From Erwinia aphidicola (GTDB lineage: Bacteria; Pseudomonadota; Gammaproteobacteria; Enterobacterales; Enterobacteriaceae): a DNA stretch of 64,000 bases. The DNA lies in the NCBI RefSeq assembly GCF_024169515.1, contig NZ_JAMKCQ010000001.1, positions 2,294,001-2,358,000 on the forward strand, in the 5' to 3' direction. The notes under the pieces were generated by a model. It searched no databases, was not told the origin of the DNA, and saw only the letters and a list, made by a program, of their open reading frames with translations. The translations under genes and the position numbers were made by a program. Positions within the stretch are counted from its first letter, which is position 1. Each line of letters begins with the position of its first letter. This document shows positions 12,066-21,881 of the stretch, piece after piece.

Positions 12066-12815
12066 ATGATCGAGCTGAATAGTGAAAGTTTCGCCGGAAT
12101 TGAGTGCCTGCATGCCTTTCCGGCCGGCAAACGCGATGCGCCACTGCCCAGCGTGATTTTCTATCACGGCTTCACCTCGTCAAAAGAGGTTTACGCCTAT
12201 TTCGCCGTCGCGCTGGCCCAGGCCGGTTTTCGTGCGGTGCTGCCGGACGCTGACCTGCACGGTGCGCGCTACAGCGGCGACAGCGAACTGCGCCTGACGC
12301 ATTTCTGGGAGATCCTGCGTAGCAATATTGACGAACTGCCCGGAATTGAACAGGCGCTGCGCGCGCGGCAGCTGGTAGACGCTGAGCGGCTGGCGGTGGC
12401 CGGGGCATCAATGGGCGGCATGACGGCGCTGGGGGCGATGGCGCGCTATCCGCAGCTGCGCGCGGCGGCGAGCATGATGGGCTCCGGCTATTTCAGCCAG
12501 CTGGCCCGGACGCTGTTTCCGCCGCGGGTGGCGCGCACGCAGGAGGAGAAAAAACAGCTGGACGAGCGGCTGGCACCGCTGGCGCAGTATGATGTCGGCC
12601 ACCAGCTGGAAAAGCTGGCCAATCGCCCACTGCTGCTGTGGCACGGGGAAGCCGATGAGGTGGTGCCCGCCGCAGAAAGTGCGCGGCTGGAAAAAGCCCT
12701 GCGTGACAGCGGGCAGGACGGCAACCTGACGTACCTTACCGAGTCCGGCGTGGGCCACCGCATCACCCCGCCGGCGCTCAGCGCGTTTACCGCCTTTTTT
12801 AAGCATCATCTATAA
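12066..12815 (+). CDS. yjfP: YjfP-type carboxylesterase (alpha/beta hydrolase)
   Basis: A 249-residue cytoplasmic esterase, equal in length to E. coli YjfP, which hydrolyses short acyl esters. The nucleophile elbow GASMGG places Ser115 as nucleophile; Asp197 in GEADEVVP and His231 in GVGHR complete the triad. The oxyanion region YHGFTSSK is near residue 33. In E. coli the ula ascorbate genes lie between yjfP and rpsF; here rpsF follows directly after a palindromic repeat. Confidence 0.93.
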   Translation: MIELNSESFAGIECLHAFPAGKRDAPLPSVIFYHGFTSSKEVYAYFAVALAQAGFRAVLPDADLHGARYSGDSELRLTHFWEILRSNIDELPGIEQALRARQLVDAERLAVAGASMGGMTALGAMARYPQLRAAASMMGSGYFSQLARTLFPPRVARTQEEKKQLDERLAPLAQYDVGHQLEKLANRPLLLWHGEADEVVPAAESARLEKALRDSGQDGNLTYLTESGVGHRITPPALSAFTAFFKHHL

Positions 12816-12818
12816 GCC

Positions 12819-12849
12819 GTAGGGGCGGACCCTCTTTTTCGGTCCGCCC
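12819..12849 (+). repeat. Dispersed GTAGGGG palindrome after yjfP
   Basis: A 9-bp GGGCGGACC / GGTCCGCCC stem with a pyrimidine-rich loop, 4 bp after the yjfP stop. It could serve as a terminator in either direction. Confidence 0.8.
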
Positions 12850-12949
12850 GACATCCCCGTCTCCGCGCCAATATTTACCTTGTGTTTATCCCTCCTCGCC
12901 AGTATGATTACGCGTCAATTTTTCAGCCGCATTCTCAGGTTGTGACCCG

Positions 12950-13440
<491 letters not shown>

Positions 13441-13446
13441 TTGTCC

Positions 13447-13996
<550 letters not shown>

Positions 13997-14014
13997 TCGG
14001 CCGCCGTCTATTAA

Positions 14015-14488
<474 letters not shown>

Positions 14489-14512
14489 TCGCTGACGTTA
14501 GCGTTGTTCAAA

Positions 14513-14539
14513 GCGCCGCCCCTCGGGGCGGCGTTTTTG
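14513..14539 (+). terminator. Terminator of the rpsF-rplI operon
   Basis: A GC-only stem (CGCCGCCCC / GGGGCGGCG) with a one-to-three-base loop is followed by TTTTTG. It also lies at the 3' end of the convergent ytfB. Confidence 0.92.
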
Positions 14540-14542
14540 TTT

Positions 14543-15238
14543 CTACTGCGCTTTTAAGAATGTCCCATCGGGCTGGCGGGTAAACAGTATTTCCCCGTTG
14601 CCGCTGTCCAGCGTCAATCCTGTCACCACACCCTGCGCATCCTGACGAATCTTCACCGTCTGCCCGGCATGTAACGTGCTGAGCGGTTTATCGCTGCCCT
14701 CAACCCGCGCCATCGCAAACACATCGTTGACCGGCAGATTATTGTCACGGAACAGCTGCGCCAGCGTCTGGCCGGAGGCAATCAGGTATTCATGCCACTC
14801 GCCCTGGCTGTCCGGCTGGGCGGTGCTGGTTTGCGCGGGCGGCGCGGTGGGGGTTGTTGCTGGCGGAGGGCTATCGGTGATTTCCGCCTGTAACGGTACC
14901 TCAGTGCCGGCGTCGCCGCTCTGCATGGGCGTGACCGGCTGCACCGCACGCTGTTGCGGGGTTGACGGCCACAGGAAGGCCAGCAGGACAACCAGCGCGG
15001 CGGCAATAATGCCGCGGCGATGAGGCGCTGGCAGCGGGTTCATCCAGCTTATCTGGTCCGGCAAATGCCAGATTTGATGAAGCCACGACGATAAACGTGA
15101 TGTTGGCGATGCGTCTGGCATTGCTTCTTCCTCCTGGCGCGACACTCGCGCAATCAGTGAGCGGTTTGCCAGCCAGTTTTTGACCTGGCTGACTAACTGC
15201 GGCTGGCCTTTCCTTCGCCTGCGGGCAATCTGGCCCAT
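14543..15238 (-). CDS. ytfB: YtfB, OapA-family cell-envelope/division protein
   Basis: A 231-residue bitopic protein: a basic N-terminal cytoplasmic part, the conserved WMNPLPAPHRRGI motif of the OapA N-terminal domain (about residues 65-77), one membrane span (about 77-92), a Pro/Thr/Gln-rich periplasmic linker, and a C-terminal OapA/LysM-like domain with ASGQTLAQLFRDNNLP. The E. coli protein (212 residues) localises to the division site and binds glycans. The ATG used here has AGAGG upstream; an internal Met40 would give a protein nearer the E. coli start, so the first 39 residues may be an extension. Confidence 0.88.
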   Translation of the reverse strand: MGQIARRRRKGQPQLVSQVKNWLANRSLIARVSRQEEEAMPDASPTSRLSSWLHQIWHLPDQISWMNPLPAPHRRGIIAAALVVLLAFLWPSTPQQRAVQPVTPMQSGDAGTEVPLQAEITDSPPPATTPTAPPAQTSTAQPDSQGEWHEYLIASGQTLAQLFRDNNLPVNDVFAMARVEGSDKPLSTLHAGQTVKIRQDAQGVVTGLTLDSGNGEILFTRQPDGTFLKAQ

Positions 15239-15446
15239 TTATACCTCTAATACACTGTAGCTTAGCCCGTTGCTGGTGGCGTGTTTTTATCGGTACAGGC
15301 CAGCAAGGGGTTTTGGGGCTAATAATCGGAAGTGATATTGTTTCCGTTTCACGGCGAAAAGTCACCAGTGGAAGATGGGATTTTACGCCCGTTGTCTGCG
15401 CTGTTATGCTTCGTCTTCGGTTTTATCAATGATGAAAGGAAAATCC

Positions 15447-16067
15447 ATGACAACCCCTTCTTTTGACAGCGTTGAAGCGCAAGCAAGTTACGGTATCGGT
15501 TTACAGGTCGGTCAGCAGCTGCAGGAATCTGGTCTGCAGGGTTTACAGCCAGAAGCACTGCTGGCAGGCCTGCGCGACGCGCTGGAAGGGAATGCCCCGT
15601 CCGTTCCTGTTGATGTGGTTCACCGCGCGCTGCGTGAAGTTCACGAGCGTGCAGAAGCCGTGCGTCAGGAGCGCCAACAGGCCATGGCAGTAGAAGGTCA
15701 GAAGTTCCTGGAAGACAACGCCAAGCGCGACGGCGTCAGCAGCACCGAGACCGGTTTACAGTTCAGCGTGCTGACTCAGGGTGAGGGCGCAATCCCATCC
15801 CGTCAGGACCGCGTACGCGTCCACTATACCGGTAAACTGATCGACGGCAGCGTGTTCGACAGCTCCGTACAGCGTGGCGAGCCGGCTGAATTCCCGGTAA
15901 GCGGCGTGATCCCAGGCTGGATCGAAGCGCTGACCCTGATGCCGGTTGGCTCTAAATGGGAACTGGTGATCCCACACAACCTCGCCTACGGCGAGCGCGG
16001 TGCGGGTGCTTCCATCCCACCATTCAGCACCCTGGTGTTTGAAGTCGAACTGCTGGAAATCCTGTAA
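15447..16067 (+). CDS. fklB: FKBP-type peptidyl-prolyl isomerase FklB (FKBP22)
   Basis: FklB catalyses cis-trans isomerisation of prolyl bonds. Starting at [12 protein letters not shown] gives 206 residues, the E. coli length; the upstream in-frame ATG codons are not conserved and lie before the AAAGGA ribosome site. An N-terminal helical dimerisation domain (about 1-90) precedes the FKBP domain (about 110-206) with [16 protein letters not shown] and a C-terminal [16 protein letters not shown]-rich hairpin (16077-16099) without a T run follows. Confidence 0.97.
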   Translation: MTTPSFDSVEAQASYGIGLQVGQQLQESGLQGLQPEALLAGLRDALEGNAPSVPVDVVHRALREVHERAEAVRQERQQAMAVEGQKFLEDNAKRDGVSSTETGLQFSVLTQGEGAIPSRQDRVRVHYTGKLIDGSVFDSSVQRGEPAEFPVSGVIPGWIEALTLMPVGSKWELVIPHNLAYGERGAGASIPPFSTLVFEVELLEIL

Positions 16068-16246
16068 GTTCTTCGCGGGCCGGGCATCGCGCCCGGCCCC
16101 TGAGCCTGCCTGCGAAAACACCGCCACAACCCGCCTTTTCCCCGCCCCTTAACTCTGTGATTTATCATAAAATACCAGGAAATCGTGTCCCTGCGCGTCA
16201 GGTGCGTTATGCTGTTGAAAACACCAGAACAGTCAGGAGGTGGGAA

Positions 16247-16987
16247 GTGTTAGACCAAATTTGTCAGCTGGCGCGTGATGCCGGTGATGCCATTATGCGA
16301 GTGTACGACGGCCAGGCGCCGCTGGATGTCGCCCATAAATCCGATGATTCCCCGGTTACGGCAGCAGACATTGCCGCACACAAGGTGATCGTTGCTGGCC
16401 TGCAGGCGCTGACGCCGGCGATCCCGGTGCTGTCAGAGGAAGATCCTGCCGGCTGGGAAGTGCGTCAGCACTGGCAGAAATACTGGCTGGTTGACCCGCT
16501 TGATGGCACCAAAGAGTTTATTAAGCGTAACGGCGAGTTCACGGTGAACATCGCGTTGATTGAGGGCGGCAAGCCGGTGCTCGGCGTGGTTTATGCGCCG
16601 GTATTACAAGTGCTCTATTCCGCCGATAATGGCAAAGCCTGGAAAGAAGAGGGCGGGCATAAGGTGCAGATCCAGGTACAGAACGCGCATCCGCCGCTGG
16701 TGGTGGTGAGCCGCTCCCATTCCGATAGCGAGCTGGAAGATTATCTCAGCCAGCTGGGCGAGCATCAGACCACCGCGATTGGCTCATCGCTGAAGTTTTG
16801 CCTGGTGGCGGAAGGCAAAGCGCAGCTCTACCCGCGCTTTGGGCCAACCAATATCTGGGACACCGGTGCGGGCCACGCGGTGGCGCTGGCAGCGGGCGCC
16901 CACGTGCACGACTGGCAGGGAAAAACGCTGGATTACACCCCGCGTGAGTCGTTCCTCAACCCCGGTTTCCGCGTCTCAATATATTGA
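16247..16987 (+). CDS. cysQ: CysQ, 3'(2'),5'-bisphosphate nucleotidase
   Basis: CysQ removes the 3'-phosphate of PAP, the by-product of sulfate assimilation, and belongs to the lithium-sensitive inositol monophosphatase superfamily. The GTG start preceded by CAGGAGG gives 246 residues, as in E. coli. Metal ligands are visible as SEED at residues 63-66 and DPLDGT at 83-88, with the C-terminal WDTGAGHAV block. The open frame extends 30 codons upstream of this GTG, without conservation. Confidence 0.97.
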   Translation: MLDQICQLARDAGDAIMRVYDGQAPLDVAHKSDDSPVTAADIAAHKVIVAGLQALTPAIPVLSEEDPAGWEVRQHWQKYWLVDPLDGTKEFIKRNGEFTVNIALIEGGKPVLGVVYAPVLQVLYSADNGKAWKEEGGHKVQIQVQNAHPPLVVVSRSHSDSELEDYLSQLGEHQTTAIGSSLKFCLVAEGKAQLYPRFGPTNIWDTGAGHAVALAAGAHVHDWQGKTLDYTPRESFLNPGFRVSIY

Positions 16988-17023
16988 TGTTTGCCGCGCC
17001 GGCCCCATGCTACCTGGATTTCT

Positions 17024-17098
17024 GTAGGGGCGGACCTTGTTTTTCGGTCCGCCATGATTAGGGGTCTGTAGGGGCGGACCTTCTTTTTCGGTCCGCCC
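17024..17098 (+). repeat. Two tandem copies of the GTAGGGG palindrome
   Basis: Copies at 17024-17053 and 17068-17098 share GTAGGGGCGGACCTT, a T-rich loop and GGTCCGCC. They fill the gap between the convergent cysQ and ytfJ, where they could stop transcription from both sides. Confidence 0.85.
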
Positions 17099-17107
17099 TG
17101 GTCATCA

Positions 17108-17665
17108 TTAGTGCAGTAACTCTTGCAACAATGTCATCACCTGCTTCACCTCATCCTGCGTCAGCGCACCCTCTTTGGCGAACCGCACCTTACCCTGCTT
17201 ATCCAGCACGATAATCGCTGAGCCGCCGCTCTCCAGCTGCCAGGCTTCACGTGCCGCACCGTTGCTATCGACAATGAACTGCGACCACGGGAACTGCTGC
17301 TTGTTGCTGTGAATGCTGCTGCGCACGAACATCCCGGTGCCGGGAATGGCATCATCGGTGTTCACCACCGTGGTTGTCTGGTAGCGGTCGTGCGGCAGTT
17401 TTGCCGCTTTGATCGCCTCAATCAGCGCCGCGTTCTGCTCTTTAGCGGAAGATCGCCCGGCAATATGCTGTATCACGCGCACTTTCCCGGGCAGCTGCGC
17501 GCTGTTCCAGTTTTTATAGCTAAACTTATCCTGCTGCAGCACCAGTTCCCCCTTGTCGGCAATCCCGACCGGCGCAACGCGTTCCCCCATGTTGAAGTTG
17601 TGCGCGGCGACGGTAAAAGGGATAAAAAGGCAAAGCATAGCTGCCAGTTGGCGGGCTGTTGTCAT
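17108..17665 (-). CDS. ytfJ: YtfJ, periplasmic thioredoxin-fold protein of unknown role
   Basis: A 185-residue exported protein (E. coli 184). A cleavable signal peptide covers about residues 1-21, ending near VAA before HNF. The mature part belongs to the YtfJ family, a thioredoxin-like fold without the CxxC active site. The segments FSYKNWNSAQLPGKVRVIQH and GSAIIVLDKQGKV mark the family. It is transcribed alone and divergent from ytfK, as in E. coli. Its biochemical function is not known. Confidence 0.92.
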   Translation of the reverse strand: MTTARQLAAMLCLFIPFTVAAHNFNMGERVAPVGIADKGELVLQQDKFSYKNWNSAQLPGKVRVIQHIAGRSSAKEQNAALIEAIKAAKLPHDRYQTTTVVNTDDAIPGTGMFVRSSIHSNKQQFPWSQFIVDSNGAAREAWQLESGGSAIIVLDKQGKVRFAKEGALTQDEVKQVMTLLQELLH

Positions 17666-17984
17666 GATGGCTCCCGAGTTTCGATGTGATCCGACCAGTT
17701 AGTCATGGTTCTGCAATAATAAGCGCGGATGATGCTGCTGTCGCATCGAAACAACATCTTTGCAACAGATCGCACAAAACCCTATGTATTGAAGGTTTAC
17801 ACTGCGCAGGTACGTTCAGGTAACAGAGAGTTCTGTCATGATGTGTAAAAACAGTAAAAAAAATCGCTTTTAGGAACATCGGCAACGAATGTTGTTCTAT
17901 ATTGTAGTCACTTTGCGCTTCACCACTTCGTACCGTGCTTGGTCACGATGAAGCGTACGCTATACGTTCAGGAGTAAAAACAGA

Positions 17985-18191
17985 ATGAAGATCTTCCAGC
18001 GATATAATCCATTTCAGGTCGCTAAATACGTCAAAACGTTGTTCCGGGGAAGGTTGTATATCAAGGATGTGGGCGCGTTTGAGTTCGATAAGGGTAAGAT
18101 CCTTATTCCCCGCGTCAAGGATAAACAGCACTACAGCGTGATGTCAGAAGTTAACCGTCAGGTTCTGCGCCTGCAGACTGAGTTTAACTGA
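17985..18191 (+). CDS. ytfK: YtfK, stringent-response-linked small protein
   Basis: A 68-residue protein (E. coli 68) beginning [18 protein letters not shown], with the ending [15 protein letters not shown]. In E. coli YtfK has been reported to stimulate SpoT-dependent (p)ppGpp accumulation under phosphate or fatty-acid starvation. The ribosome site CAGGAG lies before the ATG. The 319-bp upstream gap to ytfJ is AT-rich and carries the promoters of both divergent genes. It contains a single CTGTCAT half-site at 17833, too little to call a PhoB box. Confidence 0.93.
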   Translation: MKIFQRYNPFQVAKYVKTLFRGRLYIKDVGAFEFDKGKILIPRVKDKQHYSVMSEVNRQVLRLQTEFN

Positions 18192-18203
18192 TAAAAAAGA
18201 TTC

Positions 18204-18253
18204 AGGGTCAGGCATGCCTGACCCGACAAGTAGGGTCGAGGCATGCCTCGACC
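18204..18253 (+). repeat. Pair of AGGGTCGAGGC-type palindromes
   Basis: AGGGTCAGGCATGCCTGACCC (18204-18224, as a 10-bp stem around a central base) is followed by GTAGGGTCGAGGCATGCCTCGACC (18230-18253). The second resembles the GTAGGGTCGAGG units in the rnpB-downstream array. They lie between convergent ytfK and ytfL. Confidence 0.8.
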
Positions 18254-18285
18254 GCAAACCACCCTTGCACCATTCTCAATGCATT

Positions 18286-19620
18286 CTACGAAACCACACT
18301 CTCTTCAGGATCTTTCGGCAGCGCCGGCGTAGTCGGGCGTGCATCAATACGCGTCACCAGCAGCTGGTCGATGCGGTAACTGTCGATGTCGACAACTTCA
18401 AACTTAAAGCCGTGGAACTTCACGAAGTCGGTGCGCTTTGGAATTTTGCGCAGCATAAACATCATAAAGCCGCCGATGGTTTCATAGTTGCCGGACTGCG
18501 GGAACTCGTCGATATGCAGCACGCGCATCACGTCATCAATTGGCGTTCCGCCCTCTACCAGCCATGAGTTCTCGTCGCGCGCGACAATTTGCTCTTCCAT
18601 TCCCTGGCCGACCAGGTCGCCCATCAGCGTGGTCATCACGTCGTTGAGGGTGATAATGCCCACCACCAGCGCGTATTCATTCATGATCACCGCGAAGTCT
18701 TCACCCGCCGCTTTAAAACTTTCCAGCGCTTCAGAGAGCGTCAGCGTGTCCGGCACAATCAGCGCCGAGCGGATCTGCACGCCGCTGTTCAGCGCCATGC
18801 TCTGATTACCCAGCACGCGCAGCAGCAGCTCTTTCGAGTCGACGTAACCGATAATGTGGTCAATATCTTCGTTGCACACCAGGAACTTGGAGTGCGGGAA
18901 GCGGGCGATCTTCTCTTTCAGGCTGCCCTCATCTTCGTGCAGGTCAAACCACACCACGTTTTCGCGGGAGGTCATCGATGAAGGCACGGTGCGCGACTCC
19001 AGCTCGAACACGTTCTCGATCAGCTCATGCTCCTGCTTGCGCAGCACGCCAGCCAGCGCGCCCGCCTCCACCACCGCATAGATATCGTCGGAAGTGATGT
19101 CGTCTTTGCGCACCAGCGGGATTTTAAACAGGCGGAAGATGATGTTAGCCCCGCCGTTAAAGAACCACACCAGCGGGCGGAACAGAAACAGGCAGAAACG
19201 CATCGGGTTGATGATCTTCAGCGCCACGGTTTCCGGCGCGATCATGCCAAGGCGTTTAGGGAACAGGTCGGCAAACAGAATAAACAGGCTGGTGACCACG
19301 GTGAAGGAGCAGATAAAGCTAATGCGCTCCGCCATCTCCGGCTCGAAGAAGCGTTCAAACAGCGAGCGGAAAGCGGGGGAGAACGCGGCATCGCCGACAA
19401 TACCACCAAGAATGGCGACGGCGTTCAGGCCAATCTGCACCACGGTAAAGAACATGCCGGGGGTTTCCTGCATCTTCATTACGCGCTGCGCGTTGATGTT
19501 ACCTTCGTCCGCCAGCAGCTTAAGTTTAATTTTGCGGGCAGCCGCCAGAGAAATTTCTGACAGAGAGAAAAATGAGCTGATGGCAATCAGCAGTACGATG
19601 ACAAGCAAGCTGTCTAACAT
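18286..19620 (-). CDS. paeA: PaeA (YtfL), CNNM/CBS/CorC membrane protein, polyamine exporter
   Basis: A 444-residue inner-membrane protein. An N-terminal CNNM/DUF21 domain with about four membrane spans (residues 1-180) is followed by a CBS pair (about 205-330) and a C-terminal CorC/HlyC domain ending near residue 430. The orthologue YtfL/PaeA in Salmonella and E. coli has been linked to cadaverine and putrescine efflux. Older annotation as a 'hemolysin' comes from the domain name and is misleading. The 521-bp gap between its start and tamA holds no gene; E. coli has msrA here. Confidence 0.94.
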   Translation of the reverse strand: MLDSLLVIVLLIAISSFFSLSEISLAAARKIKLKLLADEGNINAQRVMKMQETPGMFFTVVQIGLNAVAILGGIVGDAAFSPAFRSLFERFFEPEMAERISFICSFTVVTSLFILFADLFPKRLGMIAPETVALKIINPMRFCLFLFRPLVWFFNGGANIIFRLFKIPLVRKDDITSDDIYAVVEAGALAGVLRKQEHELIENVFELESRTVPSSMTSRENVVWFDLHEDEGSLKEKIARFPHSKFLVCNEDIDHIIGYVDSKELLLRVLGNQSMALNSGVQIRSALIVPDTLTLSEALESFKAAGEDFAVIMNEYALVVGIITLNDVMTTLMGDLVGQGMEEQIVARDENSWLVEGGTPIDDVMRVLHIDEFPQSGNYETIGGFMMFMLRKIPKRTDFVKFHGFKFEVVDIDSYRIDQLLVTRIDARPTTPALPKDPEESVVS

Positions 19621-20141
19621 AGAACATCCATTATTTGGCTCGGCTCTGTGGCGGTGAGAATAGGCTCGCGGTCAGAGTGGGCCGGGTTAATCACTTGTCA
19701 TTTTTGGCCTGGGCAGCGCGCAGGATGATGTCGAATCGGGTCGATCAGGGCTATCCGTGCCAAAAATGTCTGCGGTTCGGCAAGTGCGCCGGAGCAGAAG
19801 GGTAATCAGGGCGCGGTGCGCCCTGCCGGCAGATTATAACTGTGCCGGCGAGCGCTTACAATTACGGCAGTTGCGGGAGTGGATTGCGCGCGGCGAAAAA
19901 GTGCGGCGACTTGTCCGATCGCCATAGCGCGTTACACTCCTTTTACCCGCAATCGCGATACTGTGTTGTAACGTACCGTGACTTTGCACACAATAGGCAC
20001 AAAATTTGTCTTAGGTTTAGATGCGACTTAGCCACAGTGATTCATGCAGGGTTGAAAGCTGTTGCAGCCCAATGGTCGCATAATGGGATTATCAGGTTAA
20101 GCCCGGTGGATTGCGGGCTGGCAATAAAAACGGGAGTAAGC
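19621..20141. other. 521-bp gap between paeA and tamA
   Basis: Divergent promoters for paeA and tamA must lie here, but I see no clear sigma-70 pair. E. coli carries msrA at this point; no MsrA-like frame is visible. An open frame runs into tamA from 19842, but its residues before the signal peptide are not conserved. Confidence 0.6.
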
Positions 20142-21881
20142 GTGCCAAGAGTTCATGTGGTTTGCATGTCTTGCCTGCTGATCGTTGCGCCTGCCGTAGA
20201 GGCAGCGAACGTTCGTTTGCAGGTGACAGGGTTATCAGGGGAGTTACAGAAGAATGTCAGGGCGCGTTTATCCACCATCACTAATGATGAAGTGACCTCC
20301 GATGGCCGCTTCCGCTCGCGGGTGAGCGAAGCGGTGAAAGAGGGCCTGAAGGCGCTGGGATACTACGAACCTGAGATCGACTTCGAACTGCAACCTCCTC
20401 CTCCTGGCGGAAAGCGTCCGCTGCTGCTGGCAAAAGTCACCCCTGGTGAGCCGGTAAAACTGGCGGGAGAAACCGTGATCCTGCGCGGCGGCGCCCGCAC
20501 AGACGAAGACTATCAAAAGCTGGTGAAAAGCGGAAAACCGCCGCTGGGGACGGTGCTCAACCACAGCGACTATGAAAAATTCAAAAGCTCGCTGAGCAAT
20601 CTGGCGCTGCGCAAAGGCTACTTTGACGGCGACTACCGTAAAAGCCAGCTGGGGGTGTCGGTAGAGCGGCGTGAAGCCTTCTGGGACCTCGACTATGACA
20701 GCGGCCAGCGCTATCGCTTTGGCGACGTCAGCTTCTCCGGTTCGCAAATCCGCGAAGACTATCTGCAAAACCTGGTGCCGTTTAAACAAGGCGATTACTA
20801 CAACTCCCGCGACCTGGCTGAACTGAATCGCCGCCTGTCGGCGACCGGCTGGTTTAACTCGGTGGTGGTGGCCCCCGAGTTTGATAAGGCGCGCGACAGC
20901 AAAGTGTTGCCGCTGCATGGCGTGGTGTCGCCGCGCACCGAGAACACCATTGAGACCGGTGTAGGTTACTCGACCGACGTGGGCCCACGCGTCAAAGCAA
21001 CGTGGAAAAAGCCGTGGGTCAACGATCGTGGCCACAGCTTCAGCACCAGCGCCAATATTTCTGCCCCCGAGCAGCAGCTGGACTTCAGCTATAAAATGCC
21101 GCTGCGCAAAAGCCCCCTCGAGCAGTACTACCTGCTGCAGGGCGGGTTGAAGCGCACCGATCTCAACGACACCAAAGCCGACTCCAGCACGCTGGCTGCC
21201 TCGCGCTACTGGGACAGTTCCAGCGGCTGGCAGCGGGCGATTAATCTGCGCTGGAGCCTCGACCACTTTACCCAGGGCAGCGTCACCAACACCACGATGC
21301 TGATCTACCCTGGCGTCAGCGTTAACCGCACCCGCTCGCGCGGTGGGCTGATGCCAACCTGGGGTGATTCCCAGCGCTACTCGCTGGATGTCTCCGATAC
21401 CACCTGGGGCTCCGATATTGACTTCGCCGTGATGCAGGCGCAGAACGTCTGGATCCGCACGCTGGAAGACAAACACCGCTTTGTGGTGCGCGGTAACCTC
21501 GGCTGGATAGAAACCAACAACTTCAGCAAGGTCCCACCCGATCTGCGCTTCTTCGCCGGGGGCGATCGCAGCATTCGTGGCTATAAGTACAAGGGTATTT
21601 CGCCGCGCGATGACGAAGGCAAGCTGACCGGTGCCTCCAAACTGGCGACCGGCTCGCTGGAGTATCAATACAATGTGTCAGGCAAATGGTGGGGGGCGGT
21701 GTTTGTCGATTCGGGCGAAGCCGTCAACGTCATCAAGCAGAGTAATTTCAAAACCGGCGCGGGCTTTGGCGTGCGCTGGCAGTCGCCGGTTGGGCCAATC
21801 AAGCTGGACATTGCCCGGCCAATTGGCGACCAGGACGATCGCGATATTCAGTTTTACATTGGACTGGGGCCTGAACTATGA
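20142..21881 (+). CDS. tamA: TamA, Omp85-family outer-membrane translocation subunit
   Basis: TamA forms, with TamB, a trans-envelope machine implicated in outer-membrane protein assembly and lipid transport. A GTG start ([11 protein letters not shown]) with GGGAG upstream gives 579 residues (E. coli 577) and a signal peptide ending at VEA before ANVRLQV. Three POTRA domains cover about residues 24-265 and a 16-stranded barrel follows. The Omp85 loop-6 motif SIRGY is at about residue 475. The last strand ends in [10 protein letters not shown]. The stop overlaps the tamB start (ATGA). Confidence 0.97.
   Translation: MPRVHVVCMSCLLIVAPAVEAANVRLQVTGLSGELQKNVRARLSTITNDEVTSDGRFRSRVSEAVKEGLKALGYYEPEIDFELQPPPPGGKRPLLLAKVTPGEPVKLAGETVILRGGARTDEDYQKLVKSGKPPLGTVLNHSDYEKFKSSLSNLALRKGYFDGDYRKSQLGVSVERREAFWDLDYDSGQRYRFGDVSFSGSQIREDYLQNLVPFKQGDYYNSRDLAELNRRLSATGWFNSVVVAPEFDKARDSKVLPLHGVVSPRTENTIETGVGYSTDVGPRVKATWKKPWVNDRGHSFSTSANISAPEQQLDFSYKMPLRKSPLEQYYLLQGGLKRTDLNDTKADSSTLAASRYWDSSSGWQRAINLRWSLDHFTQGSVTNTTMLIYPGVSVNRTRSRGGLMPTWGDSQRYSLDVSDTTWGSDIDFAVMQAQNVWIRTLEDKHRFVVRGNLGWIETNNFSKVPPDLRFFAGGDRSIRGYKYKGISPRDDEGKLTGASKLATGSLEYQYNVSGKWWGAVFVDSGEAVNVIKQSNFKTGAGFGVRWQSPVGPIKLDIARPIGDQDDRDIQFYIGLGPEL

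Noticed and set aside
17833..17853. Possible PhoB box before ytfK
   Set aside because: Only one CTGTCAT half-site is present; the second half at 11-bp spacing does not match.
18286..19620. Hemolysin annotation for the CBS-domain protein
   Set aside because: The 'hemolysin' label comes from a domain name (TlyC/HlyC-like); the CNNM-CBS-CorC layout is that of a membrane transporter.
19842..20141. Extended N-terminus of TamA (100 extra residues)
   Set aside because: The signal peptide begins at the GTG at 20142, which has a ribosome site; upstream residues would bury the signal peptide.
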